A stretch of DNA of 42,851 bases from Roseibacillus sp. (GCA_028821775.1 JAPKFB010000042.1:1-42851); one strand, 5' to 3'; positions 19,801 through 28,197 are shown, counted from the stretch's first letter. Made by a program: numbers and translations. Notes: generated from the sequence alone by a model not told the origin.

Positions 19801-19804
19801 AAAG
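19792..19804. promoter_or_regulatory. candidate operator palindrome in the kamA/regulator intergenic region
   Basis: CTTTAC-A-GTAAAG is a perfect 6+1+6 bp inverted repeat covering the -10 of the regulator's promoter and lying about 70 bp upstream of kamA. A dimeric winged-helix protein bound here would block its own promoter. Autoregulation and control of kamA are inferences from position. Confidence 0.4.
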
Positions 19805-19837
19805 ACATCTTAACTGCCTGAGGTTAGAGTATTAAAC

Positions 19838-20587
19838 ATGTTTTCACAAGCACTGCGTGATATTGCACGCCCGACATACGCCGAAATCCTGGAAGCCCTG
19901 AAACGTTCGGACGGCATGGCCGTCTCCGAATTAGCGAGAGAGCTCAAAATGAGCTACATGGGGGTCAAACAGCACTGTGTGAACCTCGAGAAAAAGGGGT
20001 ATCTGAAAACGTGGCGAGTACCGCGCACTCAGGTTGGCCGCCCCGAGAAACTCTACCGGCTGACTGAGGCCTGCGATGAACTCTTTCCCCAAGCGGGCCC
20101 GGCCCTGACCCTCAATCTCCTCAAAGGCGTGAAGCAACTCTATGGCTCATCTGCTCCCGAGAAAATGCTGCTTCATCACTTCGAAGATCAGCGTCTCCGA
20201 TGGAGTGCCAAGATGAAAACGGCGACTTCGCTAGCGGAGAAGGCGAGCAAGTTGGCGGAGCTGCGCGATGCCGAAGGCTGCTTCAGCAAGTGTGCCTATG
20301 ATTCTCAGAGCGGGCTCCGTATTGAAGAATACCACCATCCCATGGCTCCGATCTTTGCGGAATATCCCAGCTCGATCAGAATGGAAGTGCAGATGATGGA
20401 GCAACTCTTGGGATCGCGCATGGCCCGCAAGCTTGTGGATAACGGCAAGGGACGGGAGTTGGTGGTCTATGAGGTGGCATCCCTCGGGATGCCTACGGAT
20501 CGCGGCGTGATCAATGGAGTGCAGCCCGCAGTGAACCCGCGGATCACCGGCAACCTCAACATAGTGCCTACCTTCCTGGAAATGTAA
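19838..20587 (+). CDS. winged-helix transcriptional regulator, SufR/ArsR-like fold
   Basis: A 249-residue DNA-binding protein. Residues 12-75 form a winged helix: TYAEILEALKRSDGMAVSELARELKMS is the helix-turn-helix, followed by a wing around RTQVGRPEKLYRLT. The C-terminal region has the layout of SufR-type regulators (a GCFSKCAYD segment, then EEYHHPMAPIFAEYPSS and a MEVQMMEQLLGS helix). The histidines and prolines stand where SufR has iron-sulfur ligand cysteines, so the cluster site looks lost or changed. It is divergent from kamA across 114 bp containing a strong promoter and a palindrome. Its target is unknown; kamA and itself are the obvious candidates. Confidence 0.8.
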   Translation: MFSQALRDIARPTYAEILEALKRSDGMAVSELARELKMSYMGVKQHCVNLEKKGYLKTWRVPRTQVGRPEKLYRLTEACDELFPQAGPALTLNLLKGVKQLYGSSAPEKMLLHHFEDQRLRWSAKMKTATSLAEKASKLAELRDAEGCFSKCAYDSQSGLRIEEYHHPMAPIFAEYPSSIRMEVQMMEQLLGSRMARKLVDNGKGRELVVYEVASLGMPTDRGVINGVQPAVNPRITGNLNIVPTFLEM

Positions 20588-20626
20588 AATCCAGCGGGGG
20601 CGGGAGCTCATTCCCATTGTTGAAAA

Positions 20627-20650
20627 GAGGGAGGCAAGTTTGCCTTTCTC
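20627..20650. terminator. bidirectional stem-loop terminator between convergent genes
   Basis: A 10 bp stem (20627-20636 with 20641-20650, including two G-U pairs on the plus strand) closes a 4-base AGTT loop. On the minus strand it is followed by TTTTCAAC, on the plus strand by CTGTTT. It sits 40 bp after the regulator's stop and 22 bp after the nucleotidyltransferase's stop, so it can end both transcripts. Confidence 0.65.
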
Positions 20651-20671
20651 CTGTTTAGGTGTGAATTGCCC

Positions 20672-21577
20672 CTAGACCAAGGGGGAAGGATATTTGCCTG
20701 CCCCCACGAGCTGCTTCACAGTTTCTACCACGATCGGTTTGTCCCCAGGATAGGTCACTCCGAACCACGAAGCGGAGGAAGAGATGACTTCGCAGCTCAC
20801 CTGGTTTCCCTTGATGAGATCGTCCACAATGGTCGGAATGTAGCATTCGTCGGTGGAAAGATCGTCGCGGTTTTCCAGGAAGGAACAGAATTCCGTTTCC
20901 AACAGGGTCCAGAAGTGGGGGGTGAATCCCCAGAAGTTCATGGAAACAATGGCGTTCTCGTCGAGCGCGCGTTCCATCCCATCGCCCGCGGTTCCACGCA
21001 CGGAGCCATCTTCCTGCCGCTTGATGTCGATGAACTCTTCAACGTGGGAAAGTAAATTGCTCTCGTGGGTGGTGATCCCTCGATTTACCCCGCCATGATT
21101 CGAGAGGGTATTCTTGAGGTAGTAACCGACAATGCAGTAGCGAGAGGGCTCGGGATCGGGATTGCTGAGAAACTTCACAGCCTGGGCATAGGCATCACGG
21201 CCGTAAAAGTCGTCGGCGTTGATGACCGCGCAAGGCTCATTCACCGCGTGGCGCGCAGCGTAAACAGCGTGGGCGGTGCCCCAGGGTTTGGCCCGGTTGG
21301 CCGGGACGGTGAACCCCTCGGGGATATCATCGAGGCGCTGAAAGGCGTAGTCGACCTCGATCCGATCGCAAATTCGGGCCCCGATCGACTCGCGAAAGGC
21401 TTGCTCAAACTCCTCCCGGATGACGAATACCACCTTGCCAAAGTCCGACCGGATGGCGTCGTAGAGTGAGTAATCGAGAATGGTTTCGCCGCTCGGGCCC
21501 ATCGGATCGATTTGCTTCAATCCGCCATAGCGAGAGCCCATGCCGGCGGCTAGGACAATTAGAGTAGGTTTCTGCAT
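20672..21577 (-). CDS. sugar nucleotidyltransferase-like protein
   Basis: A 301-residue nucleotidyltransferase-fold enzyme. The N-terminal signature LIVLAAGMGSRYGGLKQ is the nucleotide-binding loop of sugar-phosphate nucleotidylyltransferases. INADDFYG carries the metal-binding aspartate, and GTAHAVYAAR is a further conserved block. Such enzymes make NDP-sugars from sugar 1-phosphate and NTP; the substrate here is not certain. ATG 21577 places this signature right at the N-terminus. The frame extends upstream to 22084, but that part lies antisense to the pyruvate dehydrogenase gene and looks non-coding. It is convergent with the regulator gene and divergent from pdhA. Confidence 0.85.
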   Translation of the reverse strand: MQKPTLIVLAAGMGSRYGGLKQIDPMGPSGETILDYSLYDAIRSDFGKVVFVIREEFEQAFRESIGARICDRIEVDYAFQRLDDIPEGFTVPANRAKPWGTAHAVYAARHAVNEPCAVINADDFYGRDAYAQAVKFLSNPDPEPSRYCIVGYYLKNTLSNHGGVNRGITTHESNLLSHVEEFIDIKRQEDGSVRGTAGDGMERALDENAIVSMNFWGFTPHFWTLLETEFCSFLENRDDLSTDECYIPTIVDDLIKGNQVSCEVISSSASWFGVTYPGDKPIVVETVKQLVGAGKYPSPLV

Positions 21578-21661
21578 TGTGAAAAACTGGGGCGCTTTAT
21601 GGGTGCACACAGGGAGGCATGCAAGGGAATCTGTGATTGCACAACTTCGCGGGAAAACCAA

Positions 21662-21691
21662 TTGCGGTTCGGCGCGGGAGCCCCTTAGAAT
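21662..21691 (+). promoter_or_regulatory. candidate promoter of the pdhA-pdhB-E2 operon
   Basis: TTGCGG (21662-21667), 18 bp, then TAGAAT (21686-21691, 5/6 to the -10 consensus). The expected transcription start falls at or next to the GTG at 21698, which would make the mRNA leaderless. No Shine-Dalgarno precedes that GTG, which agrees. The -35 match is only moderate. Confidence 0.4.
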
Positions 21692-21697
21692 GGGTCT

Positions 21698-22729
21698 GTG
21701 CCTCAGGTGGAAAGGGAAACCAAGGTCGGTGAGGTGAAGGAGCCTTGGGAGGATCATGTTCGGCGGACATTCCGAGCAATGATAACTGCGCGGACTTTGG
21801 AATCCAAATTGGCCAGTCTCTATAAGGCGGGGAAGATCGTCGGCGGGGTGTATATCGGACCTGGTCAGGAAGCGATCAGTGCCTCCCTGGGCTCGTGCCT
21901 GACTTGGGGGCACGATGTTTTCGCTGCTCTCATTCGAGATCAGGGCGGACGCACGGCCTTTGGAGAGCCGATGCTGGATGCCACTCGCTCCTACCTGGGA
22001 TCGGTCAAGGGGTTGTCTCGCGGACGCGATGGCAACATTCACCGAGGTGATCCGAAAGCGGGGCTGCCCGCCATGATCAGTCACCTCGGGGCCATGATTT
22101 CGGTGGTCTCCGGCATGCTGCTCGCGCGCCGGTTACAAGGAAAACTGGAGGGAGTAGTGGGAGCGGCCAGTGTCGGGGATGGCGCGACTTCCACGGGTGC
22201 CTTCCATGAAGGCCTCAACGTGGCCGCGGTCGAGAAACTTCCCCTCGTATTGCTCCTGGCCAACAACCAGTTTGCGTATTCCACGCCCACCGAACGGCAG
22301 TTTGCCTGCGCCAATCTGGTCGATCGTGCGATTGGTTACGGAGTGGAAGGACATGAAGTGGATGGCACGGATTTACTTGCCTCCTTGAAAGTGATTTCAG
22401 AAGCGGTTGAGCGTGCCCGGGAGGGTGGGGGACCACAGTTGGTGGTTGCCAATCTCCTGCGACTCAGTGGTCACGGGGAGCACGACGACGCATCCTATGT
22501 TCCGGAAGCGCTCAAGAATTCCCCTCTGGGAAGAGATTGCATGACGGTGGGAGAGAACCAGTTGCTGGAAGCGGGCATGATCACGACGGATGAACTCGCC
22601 AGTTGGAAATCGGAGGCCGCGGAAGAAGTGCAGGCCGCGGTGGCCACCGCACAGCAGGAGCCTTCTCCCGATCCCTATCAGGACGACTGGCGCGTCTTCT
22701 CCTCACCCGAACTTTCTGAACACCACTGA
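21698..22729 (+). CDS. pdhA: pyruvate dehydrogenase E1 component, alpha subunit
   Basis: The alpha subunit of a thiamine-diphosphate-dependent 2-oxoacid dehydrogenase. The cofactor motif begins with VGDGATSTGAFHEGLN and ends with LLANNQFAYST, the GDG-to-NN spacing of ThDP enzymes. GGVYIGPGQEAISASLG and ISHLGAMI are further family blocks. The 343-residue length fits. The start is GTG 21698; a promoter just upstream suggests leaderless translation. The stop overlaps the pdhB start by one base. With the E1 beta and E2 genes downstream it builds a pyruvate or branched-chain 2-oxoacid dehydrogenase; pyruvate is the more likely substrate by sequence flavour, not proven. Confidence 0.92.
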   Translation: MPQVERETKVGEVKEPWEDHVRRTFRAMITARTLESKLASLYKAGKIVGGVYIGPGQEAISASLGSCLTWGHDVFAALIRDQGGRTAFGEPMLDATRSYLGSVKGLSRGRDGNIHRGDPKAGLPAMISHLGAMISVVSGMLLARRLQGKLEGVVGAASVGDGATSTGAFHEGLNVAAVEKLPLVLLLANNQFAYSTPTERQFACANLVDRAIGYGVEGHEVDGTDLLASLKVISEAVERAREGGGPQLVVANLLRLSGHGEHDDASYVPEALKNSPLGRDCMTVGENQLLEAGMITTDELASWKSEAAEEVQAAVATAQQEPSPDPYQDDWRVFSSPELSEHH

Positions 22730-23700
22730 TGGGAGAAGTCACTTACATCGACGCCATCCGTGAAGCCCAGCACGACGTATTGCAGGATGATGAACGTGTC
22801 TTCATCTACGGCCAGGACGTGGGAAACTTTGGCGGGGCCTTCAAGGCCACCAAGGGGCTGAAGGAGCTTTTTCCTGACCGCGTGCTCGACTCCCCGATCA
22901 GTGAAGATGCCATGATTGGAATGGCGGTGGGGGCCGCGATTGAAGGGATGCGCCCCATCATTGAAATGCAGTTCGCTGATTTTTCATCGGTGGCCTTCAA
23001 CCAGATCGTCAACCAGGCTGCCACCCACTTCTTCCGAACCGGAGTCCCCATTCCGATCACGGTCCGCCTGCCCTCTGGAGGCACCCCGGGATCGGGCCCC
23101 TTTCATAGCCAGATGATGGAGAGCATTTACGCTTACTATCCTGGACTGGTGATCGTTACTCCGGCCACGGTGGCCGATGCCTATTGGATGTTGGTTGATT
23201 CCATCGCGTTGGATGACCCCGTTCTCTATTGCGAACACAAGTTTCTCTATCGTTGGCTCAAAGCGGACAGCATGAAAGGCGACGACCGCCTGCCGATCGG
23301 GCAGGCTCGCATCGTCCGGGCGGGTAAACACGCCACGGTGGTCGCCTACAGCGCGATGGTGCATGAGGCCTTGAGGGCTGCCGACTCTCTCTCGGAAGAA
23401 GGATGGGAGATTGAAGTGGTCGATTTGCGGAGCGTGAAACCGCTCGATACTGACACCGTGATCGCGTCGGTGGCGCGCACCGGGCGACTGCTTGCGGTGG
23501 GAGAAGCCTTCCCTTGGGGTGGCGTTACAGCGGAAGTTGTATCCCGCGTGGCCAGCGAAGGTTTCCATCTCCTCGACGCGCCGCCGCAGCGACTGAATGC
23601 CCGCGATACCCCGGTCCCTTATCATCCTAATCTCTGGGAAGCCCACCGCCCGACTCTGGAGTCAATTTCGGCCGCCATTCGCAATTTACTACGCCTCTAG
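22729..23700 (+). CDS. pdhB: pyruvate dehydrogenase E1 component, beta subunit
   Basis: The beta subunit pairs with E1 alpha to form the ThDP site and decarboxylate the 2-oxoacid. Visible blocks are TYIDAIREAQHDVLQDDERVF at the N-terminus, FPDRVLDSPISEDAMIGMAVGAAIEG, EMQFADFSS, and RLPSGGTPGSGPFHSQ in the pyrimidine-binding domain. The C-terminal transketolase domain contains VVDLRSVKPLDTDTV. The 323 residues are normal. The ATG shares one base with the pdhA stop, so the subunits are co-translated. Confidence 0.95.
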   Translation: MGEVTYIDAIREAQHDVLQDDERVFIYGQDVGNFGGAFKATKGLKELFPDRVLDSPISEDAMIGMAVGAAIEGMRPIIEMQFADFSSVAFNQIVNQAATHFFRTGVPIPITVRLPSGGTPGSGPFHSQMMESIYAYYPGLVIVTPATVADAYWMLVDSIALDDPVLYCEHKFLYRWLKADSMKGDDRLPIGQARIVRAGKHATVVAYSAMVHEALRAADSLSEEGWEIEVVDLRSVKPLDTDTVIASVARTGRLLAVGEAFPWGGVTAEVVSRVASEGFHLLDAPPQRLNARDTPVPYHPNLWEAHRPTLESISAAIRNLLRL

Positions 23701-23718
23701 TTTAAACTTCATAGACTC

Positions 23719-24939
23719 ATGCCGGAAATTCCCATCATCATGCCGCAACTCGGTGAGTCCATCGCCGAGGCGACGATCATCCGCCTGAATGTTGCGCAGG
23801 GCGACACGGTTCAGGCCGACCAGGAAGTGATTGAAGTGGAAACCAACAAGGCCACCATGGACGTCACCACACTCTGTGCGGGCACTGTTCGCGAGATCCT
23901 TGTGGAAGAAGGGGTAAGTTATCCCGTGGGCACGGTCCTCGGGTTTCTGGACGTGACCGAAGAGGAGGCCGAGCGCACCGGGATGTTGGTCCATGCGGAG
24001 GATTCAAGCGGAAAGAGGGAGGGGGCAGGGGAGGAAGCCCGCCCACACTTTGCCACCCCTGAAGGTGGCGCGCGCGAACCACGCAAGGTGGAGCCCAGCA
24101 TTCGCGGCCTCACCGTTCCGGCGGGCATGAAGGGTGCACACTATCTCTCTCCCCGCATGAAGGCCCGCATGGACGAACTGGGTCTGCGGGCGGCAGATAT
24201 CTCTGCCATCGTGGGAAGTGGAGCGGGGGGGCGGGTCACGGTCACGGACCTGGAGAAATTTCTCGAATACGTCGAGGAATGGCCCCACAGCCAGGCCTCT
24301 CCGATGCGACTCTCGGTTGCGGATTCGATGCGCCGCAGTTCCACTCGTCCTCTCGCTTCGGTAGGACGCCCGGTGTGCCTCGACGCTCTGCTCGACTATC
24401 GTCGCAGCCTTGAGCCCAAGCCTCCACTCACCATCTTTCTCTTACGGGCCTTCGGAAAAGCACTCGCGGAAGAGCCCGCGACCGCCGGTTACCTCATCGG
24501 CGAACACATCGTCCATCCCCGGGCCTTTGATCTTGGAGTGGCCGTCCAGGTGGAGGACGGAGTTCTTGTCCCCGTCTTGCGCAAGGTCGATACTCGCACT
24601 GTGGAAGAACTGATGGAGGAATATCTCGACTTGGTTCGCAAGGCGCGTGAGCGGCGCGTGCCCGAAGAAAACATTGGCGGCGGCATCGCGACGGTGACTA
24701 ACTTTGGAACCTTCGGGCTGGTCTGGGGAACGCCCATTCCACTCCCGAGTGAAACCCTCATTCTGGGCATTGGGGCCGGCGTCAAAAAGCCGGTGTGGAG
24801 CGAGAAGGAGCAAGGGTTCGTCCCGAAAACCGAGGCCGATCTCATTCTGACGTTTGACCACCGCGTGGTTGACGGTGGAGGAGCGGGGATGTTGCTCACC
24901 AGGTTGGCGGACCTTCTGCAAAAACCGGAAAAACTTTGA
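23719..24939 (+). CDS. pdhC: dihydrolipoamide acyltransferase (E2) of the 2-oxoacid dehydrogenase complex
   Basis: E2 carries the acyl group on a lipoyl lysine and transfers it to CoA. Residues 1-80 form one lipoyl domain with the modified lysine at K44 (VIEVETNKATMDV). After a linker rich in Gly, Glu and Arg comes the peripheral-subunit-binding domain (about 141-181, LSPRMKARMDEL through GSGAGGRVTVTDLEKFL). The catalytic domain occupies about 195-406, with the active-site His and Asp in FDHRVVDGGGAG (H381, D385). The protein is a compact one-lipoyl E2. It follows pdhB by 18 bp. No E3 (lpdA) gene is in the window. Confidence 0.95.
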   Translation: MPEIPIIMPQLGESIAEATIIRLNVAQGDTVQADQEVIEVETNKATMDVTTLCAGTVREILVEEGVSYPVGTVLGFLDVTEEEAERTGMLVHAEDSSGKREGAGEEARPHFATPEGGAREPRKVEPSIRGLTVPAGMKGAHYLSPRMKARMDELGLRAADISAIVGSGAGGRVTVTDLEKFLEYVEEWPHSQASPMRLSVADSMRRSSTRPLASVGRPVCLDALLDYRRSLEPKPPLTIFLLRAFGKALAEEPATAGYLIGEHIVHPRAFDLGVAVQVEDGVLVPVLRKVDTRTVEELMEEYLDLVRKARERRVPEENIGGGIATVTNFGTFGLVWGTPIPLPSETLILGIGAGVKKPVWSEKEQGFVPKTEADLILTFDHRVVDGGGAGMLLTRLADLLQKPEKL

Positions 24940-25271
24940 TGAATGAATCCCCCTTGCCCCACGCCGAACATCGCGTGCTGGATACGCCCCATGGCAAAGC
25001 GGTGGGCGCAAGCTACCGCTGGGAGGGCGGGCAGTATTGCGCCATTCATGCAGGGAGGGGGTTGGTGGGGTGCGGGGTCTACGACATCGCCTGTGCAAAC
25101 GAATTTGGGATGGCCTTCGCAATTGCCAAAGGGACCCCGGAGAACCCGCTTTTTGAGCCGGAGGATCTCTACAAGGCGAAGATTGTGCGCGCCAGTGAAC
25201 CCGCCCGTGTGCTGGGAATTGAGGTTGGCATGACCGGCCTGGACGCTCTCGCAAAACTGCTTGGGGAATGA
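24939..25271 (+). CDS. DUF1805 (YunC-like) protein
   Basis: A 110-residue protein with the DUF1805 pattern: an N-terminal GKAVGASYRWEGGQYCAIHA, then LVGCGVYDIACANEFGMAFAI, and the closing VLGIEVGMTGLDALAKLL. The family, which includes Bacillus YunC, has no firmly known function. The ATG at 24939 overlaps the E2 stop by one base (TGATG), so it belongs to the dehydrogenase operon and is translated with it; a TTG directly before it is in the same frame. The 166 bp after it (25272-25437) hold no gene I can support. Confidence 0.85.
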   Translation: MNESPLPHAEHRVLDTPHGKAVGASYRWEGGQYCAIHAGRGLVGCGVYDIACANEFGMAFAIAKGTPENPLFEPEDLYKAKIVRASEPARVLGIEVGMTGLDALAKLLGE

Positions 25272-25437
25272 GGAGGTCGCCGCCAAGCCCCATTGCGGAC
25301 GATCTCCACCGAGTTTCCCCGCAAGTGAGTCGGCAGCACTTACCATGCCAACTGTTACCAAATTTCTGGATTGAACGGGAAGCCTCCACGAGAGAGAAAT
25401 TCTTGCCTCCGAGGGTGGCATGGATTGCTATTGGAGC

Positions 25438-26865
25438 ATGAAAACGCAGGCAAACTTCCTCTCAGCCCTTGGGCTGATCACGGCCCTGGGAATTTCGGTG
25501 GCGCCGGCAGAACTCCGTGAGTTTACGGACGCCAAGGGCCGCAAACTCAAGGCGGAATTCATGGATCTCCAAGGCACGAAGGCCGCCCTCCGCCTCGCCA
25601 CTGGGAAGATTGTCGCGGTGGAACTCAAGAAACTGAGCAAGGGCGATCAAGAGTTCATCAATAATCATCCGGCGGCCAAACTCAATCCGGTCAATTTGCC
25701 TGTGACGCCGCTTTATGGAGTCACCGACTGGAACGAACGGCAGCAAGCTCATGAGATTTATTTCATCGACAGCATGGGAAAACGCGCGATCACCAGGAGA
25801 ATCAAGAAGATCCACGAGGAGGGATTTGCGAGTTGCATCGGGGAATACGCGATCATCGAGGGGCCCAACCTTGGAGTGATCGATGTCAAAGGCAGCGCGC
25901 AGTTTGGCGTATCCGCGGTGGGCCCGCCAAGCTTACAAGCTGGTTCGGACGCCCCCATATTTATCGCGAGCTATGGCAAGGGTGACACCGCATACTCGAC
26001 CTACCTCCGCAAGGACGGAAAACCCTTCATCAAGCGGCGCTTTGCGGACGCGCGGCCCTTCAACAGTGAGCGTGCCTGGGTGAACCTCGAAAATCAAGAT
26101 CGGCCCAGCGGTCGCAACAACGGGCTCTGGACCTTGATTGACTACGCGGGAAATCTCCTGCACGCCTTTGAGGATCTCGAAGTGCAGGATTTCTCCGAAG
26201 GGCGAGCCGCCGTCGCTCTGGATACCAAGTCTGACGAGTGGGCCATCATCAACACCGAGGCAGAAGTGATAGCCGAAGGGCCCTTTCGGCGGGTGGGCCG
26301 TTTTATCGACGGGGTCGCGGTTGTCGACGGACTCCTGATGGACCTCGAGGGAACATATCTAATGGAGGAAAGAGGCGAATGGACAATCGAGCGTCGGCAC
26401 GAAATTTCGGAAAGCGACGCCATCATCGGACGCCGAACAGGGCGCAACTCGAACAAAACGCGCTATGCTATATTGCGCCGCTCAACAGCCGAACACATCA
26501 TCGACATTCCAGATGATCTTTACATCGAAAAGGGATTCTTCGATGGACTGGCAGTGGTGAGGGACAACCAGACCGCAAAGTTGGGCTACATGACCCGCAC
26601 GGGCGTGATACTAGTCGAACCTAAATATGCCGATGCGCGACGATTCCGAAACGGCTTCGCGAAAATCGGCATCAAGAGCGCGCAGGACCTGGCGGTGATC
26701 AACACCACCGGGGCAATCATCTGGAAACCGAACATTCGGGAACTGCCTGAACCTCCGAAACCAAAGAAGGACGAGAAGCCGGACGAGAAGGACGAGAAGC
26801 CTGACGACGACAAAAAAGACGACAAGGAGCCTGAAATTGAAGGGAATGAAAAAGAGGCCCAGTAG
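25438..26865 (+). CDS. secreted SHD1-like/WG-repeat protein
   Basis: From ATG 25438 the product has 475 residues with a signal peptide (MKTQANFLSALGLITALGIS, cleavage near PAEL). Directly after it is a module of about 55 residues, REFTDAKGRKLKAEFMDL to VELKKLSKGDQEFI. This resembles the SLA1-homology-1-like domain common in secreted proteins of planctomycetes and verrucomicrobia. The centre consists of degenerate WG (KWG) beta repeats such as WTLIDYAGNLLHAFEDLEVQ and KLGYMTRTGVILVEPKYAD. The tail is a low-complexity Lys/Asp/Glu/Pro run (repeated DEKPD units). It is probably periplasmic or surface-exposed with a binding role. No enzyme motif is visible. Confidence 0.8.
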   Translation: MKTQANFLSALGLITALGISVAPAELREFTDAKGRKLKAEFMDLQGTKAALRLATGKIVAVELKKLSKGDQEFINNHPAAKLNPVNLPVTPLYGVTDWNERQQAHEIYFIDSMGKRAITRRIKKIHEEGFASCIGEYAIIEGPNLGVIDVKGSAQFGVSAVGPPSLQAGSDAPIFIASYGKGDTAYSTYLRKDGKPFIKRRFADARPFNSERAWVNLENQDRPSGRNNGLWTLIDYAGNLLHAFEDLEVQDFSEGRAAVALDTKSDEWAIINTEAEVIAEGPFRRVGRFIDGVAVVDGLLMDLEGTYLMEERGEWTIERRHEISESDAIIGRRTGRNSNKTRYAILRRSTAEHIIDIPDDLYIEKGFFDGLAVVRDNQTAKLGYMTRTGVILVEPKYADARRFRNGFAKIGIKSAQDLAVINTTGAIIWKPNIRELPEPPKPKKDEKPDEKDEKPDDDKKDDKEPEIEGNEKEAQ

Positions 26866-27260
26866 GGGTGGGTCCAATTAACAATCATCTTCAAGGTTAG
26901 CGAGGTGGATGGAATGCCTTTAGGTGGTCCCAGACCTCAGTCGGCGGGTTTCGATTCCGCATTACATATATTGTGTGAAGTTATAAAGAGGGGTGCGAAT
27001 GGCGTAATGATGGGGAAATTACTGGGTTTATGTCGATTGGGGGCCATGCGGTTCGCAGCGTTGGCCCTACCTACGCTACCAGAAATCCGCGATTTCAATC
27101 CCTCAGCGATCTCGGACCGCGCATTGATCTGGTCGGTGGATTCGTCCCCCGGAGCCAGAATTTTGGGCGTTCTGCTTTTTCCTTTTCCAGTTCGCATTTC
27201 CCCCCAGCTTGAGTAATCGTTCAGTGGTTCCGCTGCGGGCCTCCGGACAGACACACGCGA
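26866..27260. other. 395 bp intergenic region without a recognisable gene
   Basis: This gap separates the WG-repeat gene from parA. Short frames exist on both strands, but their translations look like chance. It contains an AT-rich patch around 26961-26990 with TATATT and TATAAA hexamers that could be promoter elements, and a pyrimidine-rich run (27173-27205) before parA. A T-arm-like stretch at 26943-26960 lacks the rest of a tRNA. I cannot assign a function. Confidence 0.5.
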
Positions 27261-28052
27261 ATGAAGATTGTTGCAATTGCGAATCAAAAAGGCGGCGTTG
27301 GGAAGACGACGACCGCGATCAATTTGTCAACGGCACTGGCGCGGCGCAAGCAAAGGATCCTGATGATCGATCTCGATCCCCAGGCAAATGCCACCAGCGG
27401 ATTGGGGATCGAGGCGGAAGAAAACTGCAGCATCTACCCCGTGCTCCTCGGCCAGGAGGACCTGGCGTCCAAGATTATCCCTTCGCGGCTCAAAAACCTG
27501 TGGGTCATTCCTTCCGAAATGGACTTGGCGGGCGTAGAAATCGAACTCGCGCGCATGGAAAATCATCTCCTTAAGCTACAGGGAATTCTCCGAGAGGCCA
27601 AAAAACACGAGCAATTCGACTATGTCATTCTTGATACGCCGCCTTCGCTGGGCGTCCTGATGACTTCGGCGCTGGCAGCTGCAGACGAGATTCTTATTCC
27701 GCTACAGTGTGAGTGGTTCGGCCTCGAAGGCCTCGCAAAAATTGTTCACGTGATTGATCAGATTCGCGAATCAGGCGTGAATCCCCGGATAAAACTCGAA
27801 GGAATCTTGATGACGATGTACGACGGCCGGACAAATCTCTCTCGGAATGTAGTTCAGGAAGTGAAGTCTTATTTCCCCGAGTTGTTGTACCGAAGTGTCA
27901 TTCCGCGCACGGTTCGCCTGGGAGAAGCACCCAGCCACGGCCAAACAATCTTTGAATGGGATCCTCATGGCACGGGAAGCGAATCCTATGATGCCGCTGC
28001 CAAAGAATTTTTACGGCGTCATCGAATGAAACCGGCCCCCGTCGCGGCATGA
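27261..28052 (+). CDS. parA: ParA/Soj-type chromosome-partitioning ATPase
   Basis: A 263-residue MinD/ParA-superfamily ATPase. The deviant Walker A motif is QKGGVGKTTTAINL (residues 9-22), Walker A' is LMIDLDPQANAT, and Walker B is YVILDTPPSLG. QCEWFGLEGLAK and the VIPRTVRLGEAPSHG block are characteristic of chromosomal Soj-type ParA. Chromosomal ParA moves replication origins by ATP-dependent binding to DNA, working with ParB on parS. No parB follows; mreB lies 277 bp downstream on the same strand. It might act with a ParB encoded elsewhere, or position other cargo. Confidence 0.92.
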   Translation: MKIVAIANQKGGVGKTTTAINLSTALARRKQRILMIDLDPQANATSGLGIEAEENCSIYPVLLGQEDLASKIIPSRLKNLWVIPSEMDLAGVEIELARMENHLLKLQGILREAKKHEQFDYVILDTPPSLGVLMTSALAAADEILIPLQCEWFGLEGLAKIVHVIDQIRESGVNPRIKLEGILMTMYDGRTNLSRNVVQEVKSYFPELLYRSVIPRTVRLGEAPSHGQTIFEWDPHGTGSESYDAAAKEFLRRHRMKPAPVAA

Positions 28053-28169
28053 GGATTCATCGCCTTGACTCTTCAAGAGGAGGCTTTTGCGGCGATATCC
28101 ACGCATCTAGCGCAAAAACCCTTTAGCTGGAGGGGTGACCTCAAGAAGAAATTTGCCCCCTCCCCTATG

Positions 28170-28197
28170 AACTCCCGAAGACGGGTCAACGGGAGTT
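28170..28197 (+). other. 8 bp stem-loop in the parA-mreB intergenic region
   Basis: AACTCCCG (28170-28177) pairs perfectly with CGGGAGTT (28190-28197) around a 12-base loop. No T-run follows, so it is not a classical terminator. It lies between parA and the putative mreB promoter and might be part of the end of the parA transcript or a control element. Confidence 0.35.

Noticed and set aside
21578..22084. N-terminal extension of the sugar nucleotidyltransferase frame
   Set aside because: The extra 169 residues are antisense to pdhA, and the nucleotide-binding signature belongs at the N-terminus.
26943..26960. tRNA T-arm-like stretch (GCGGG-TTTCGAT-TCCGC)
   Set aside because: No acceptor stem, anticodon arm or D arm fits around it, and the loop lacks the standard T-arm spacing.
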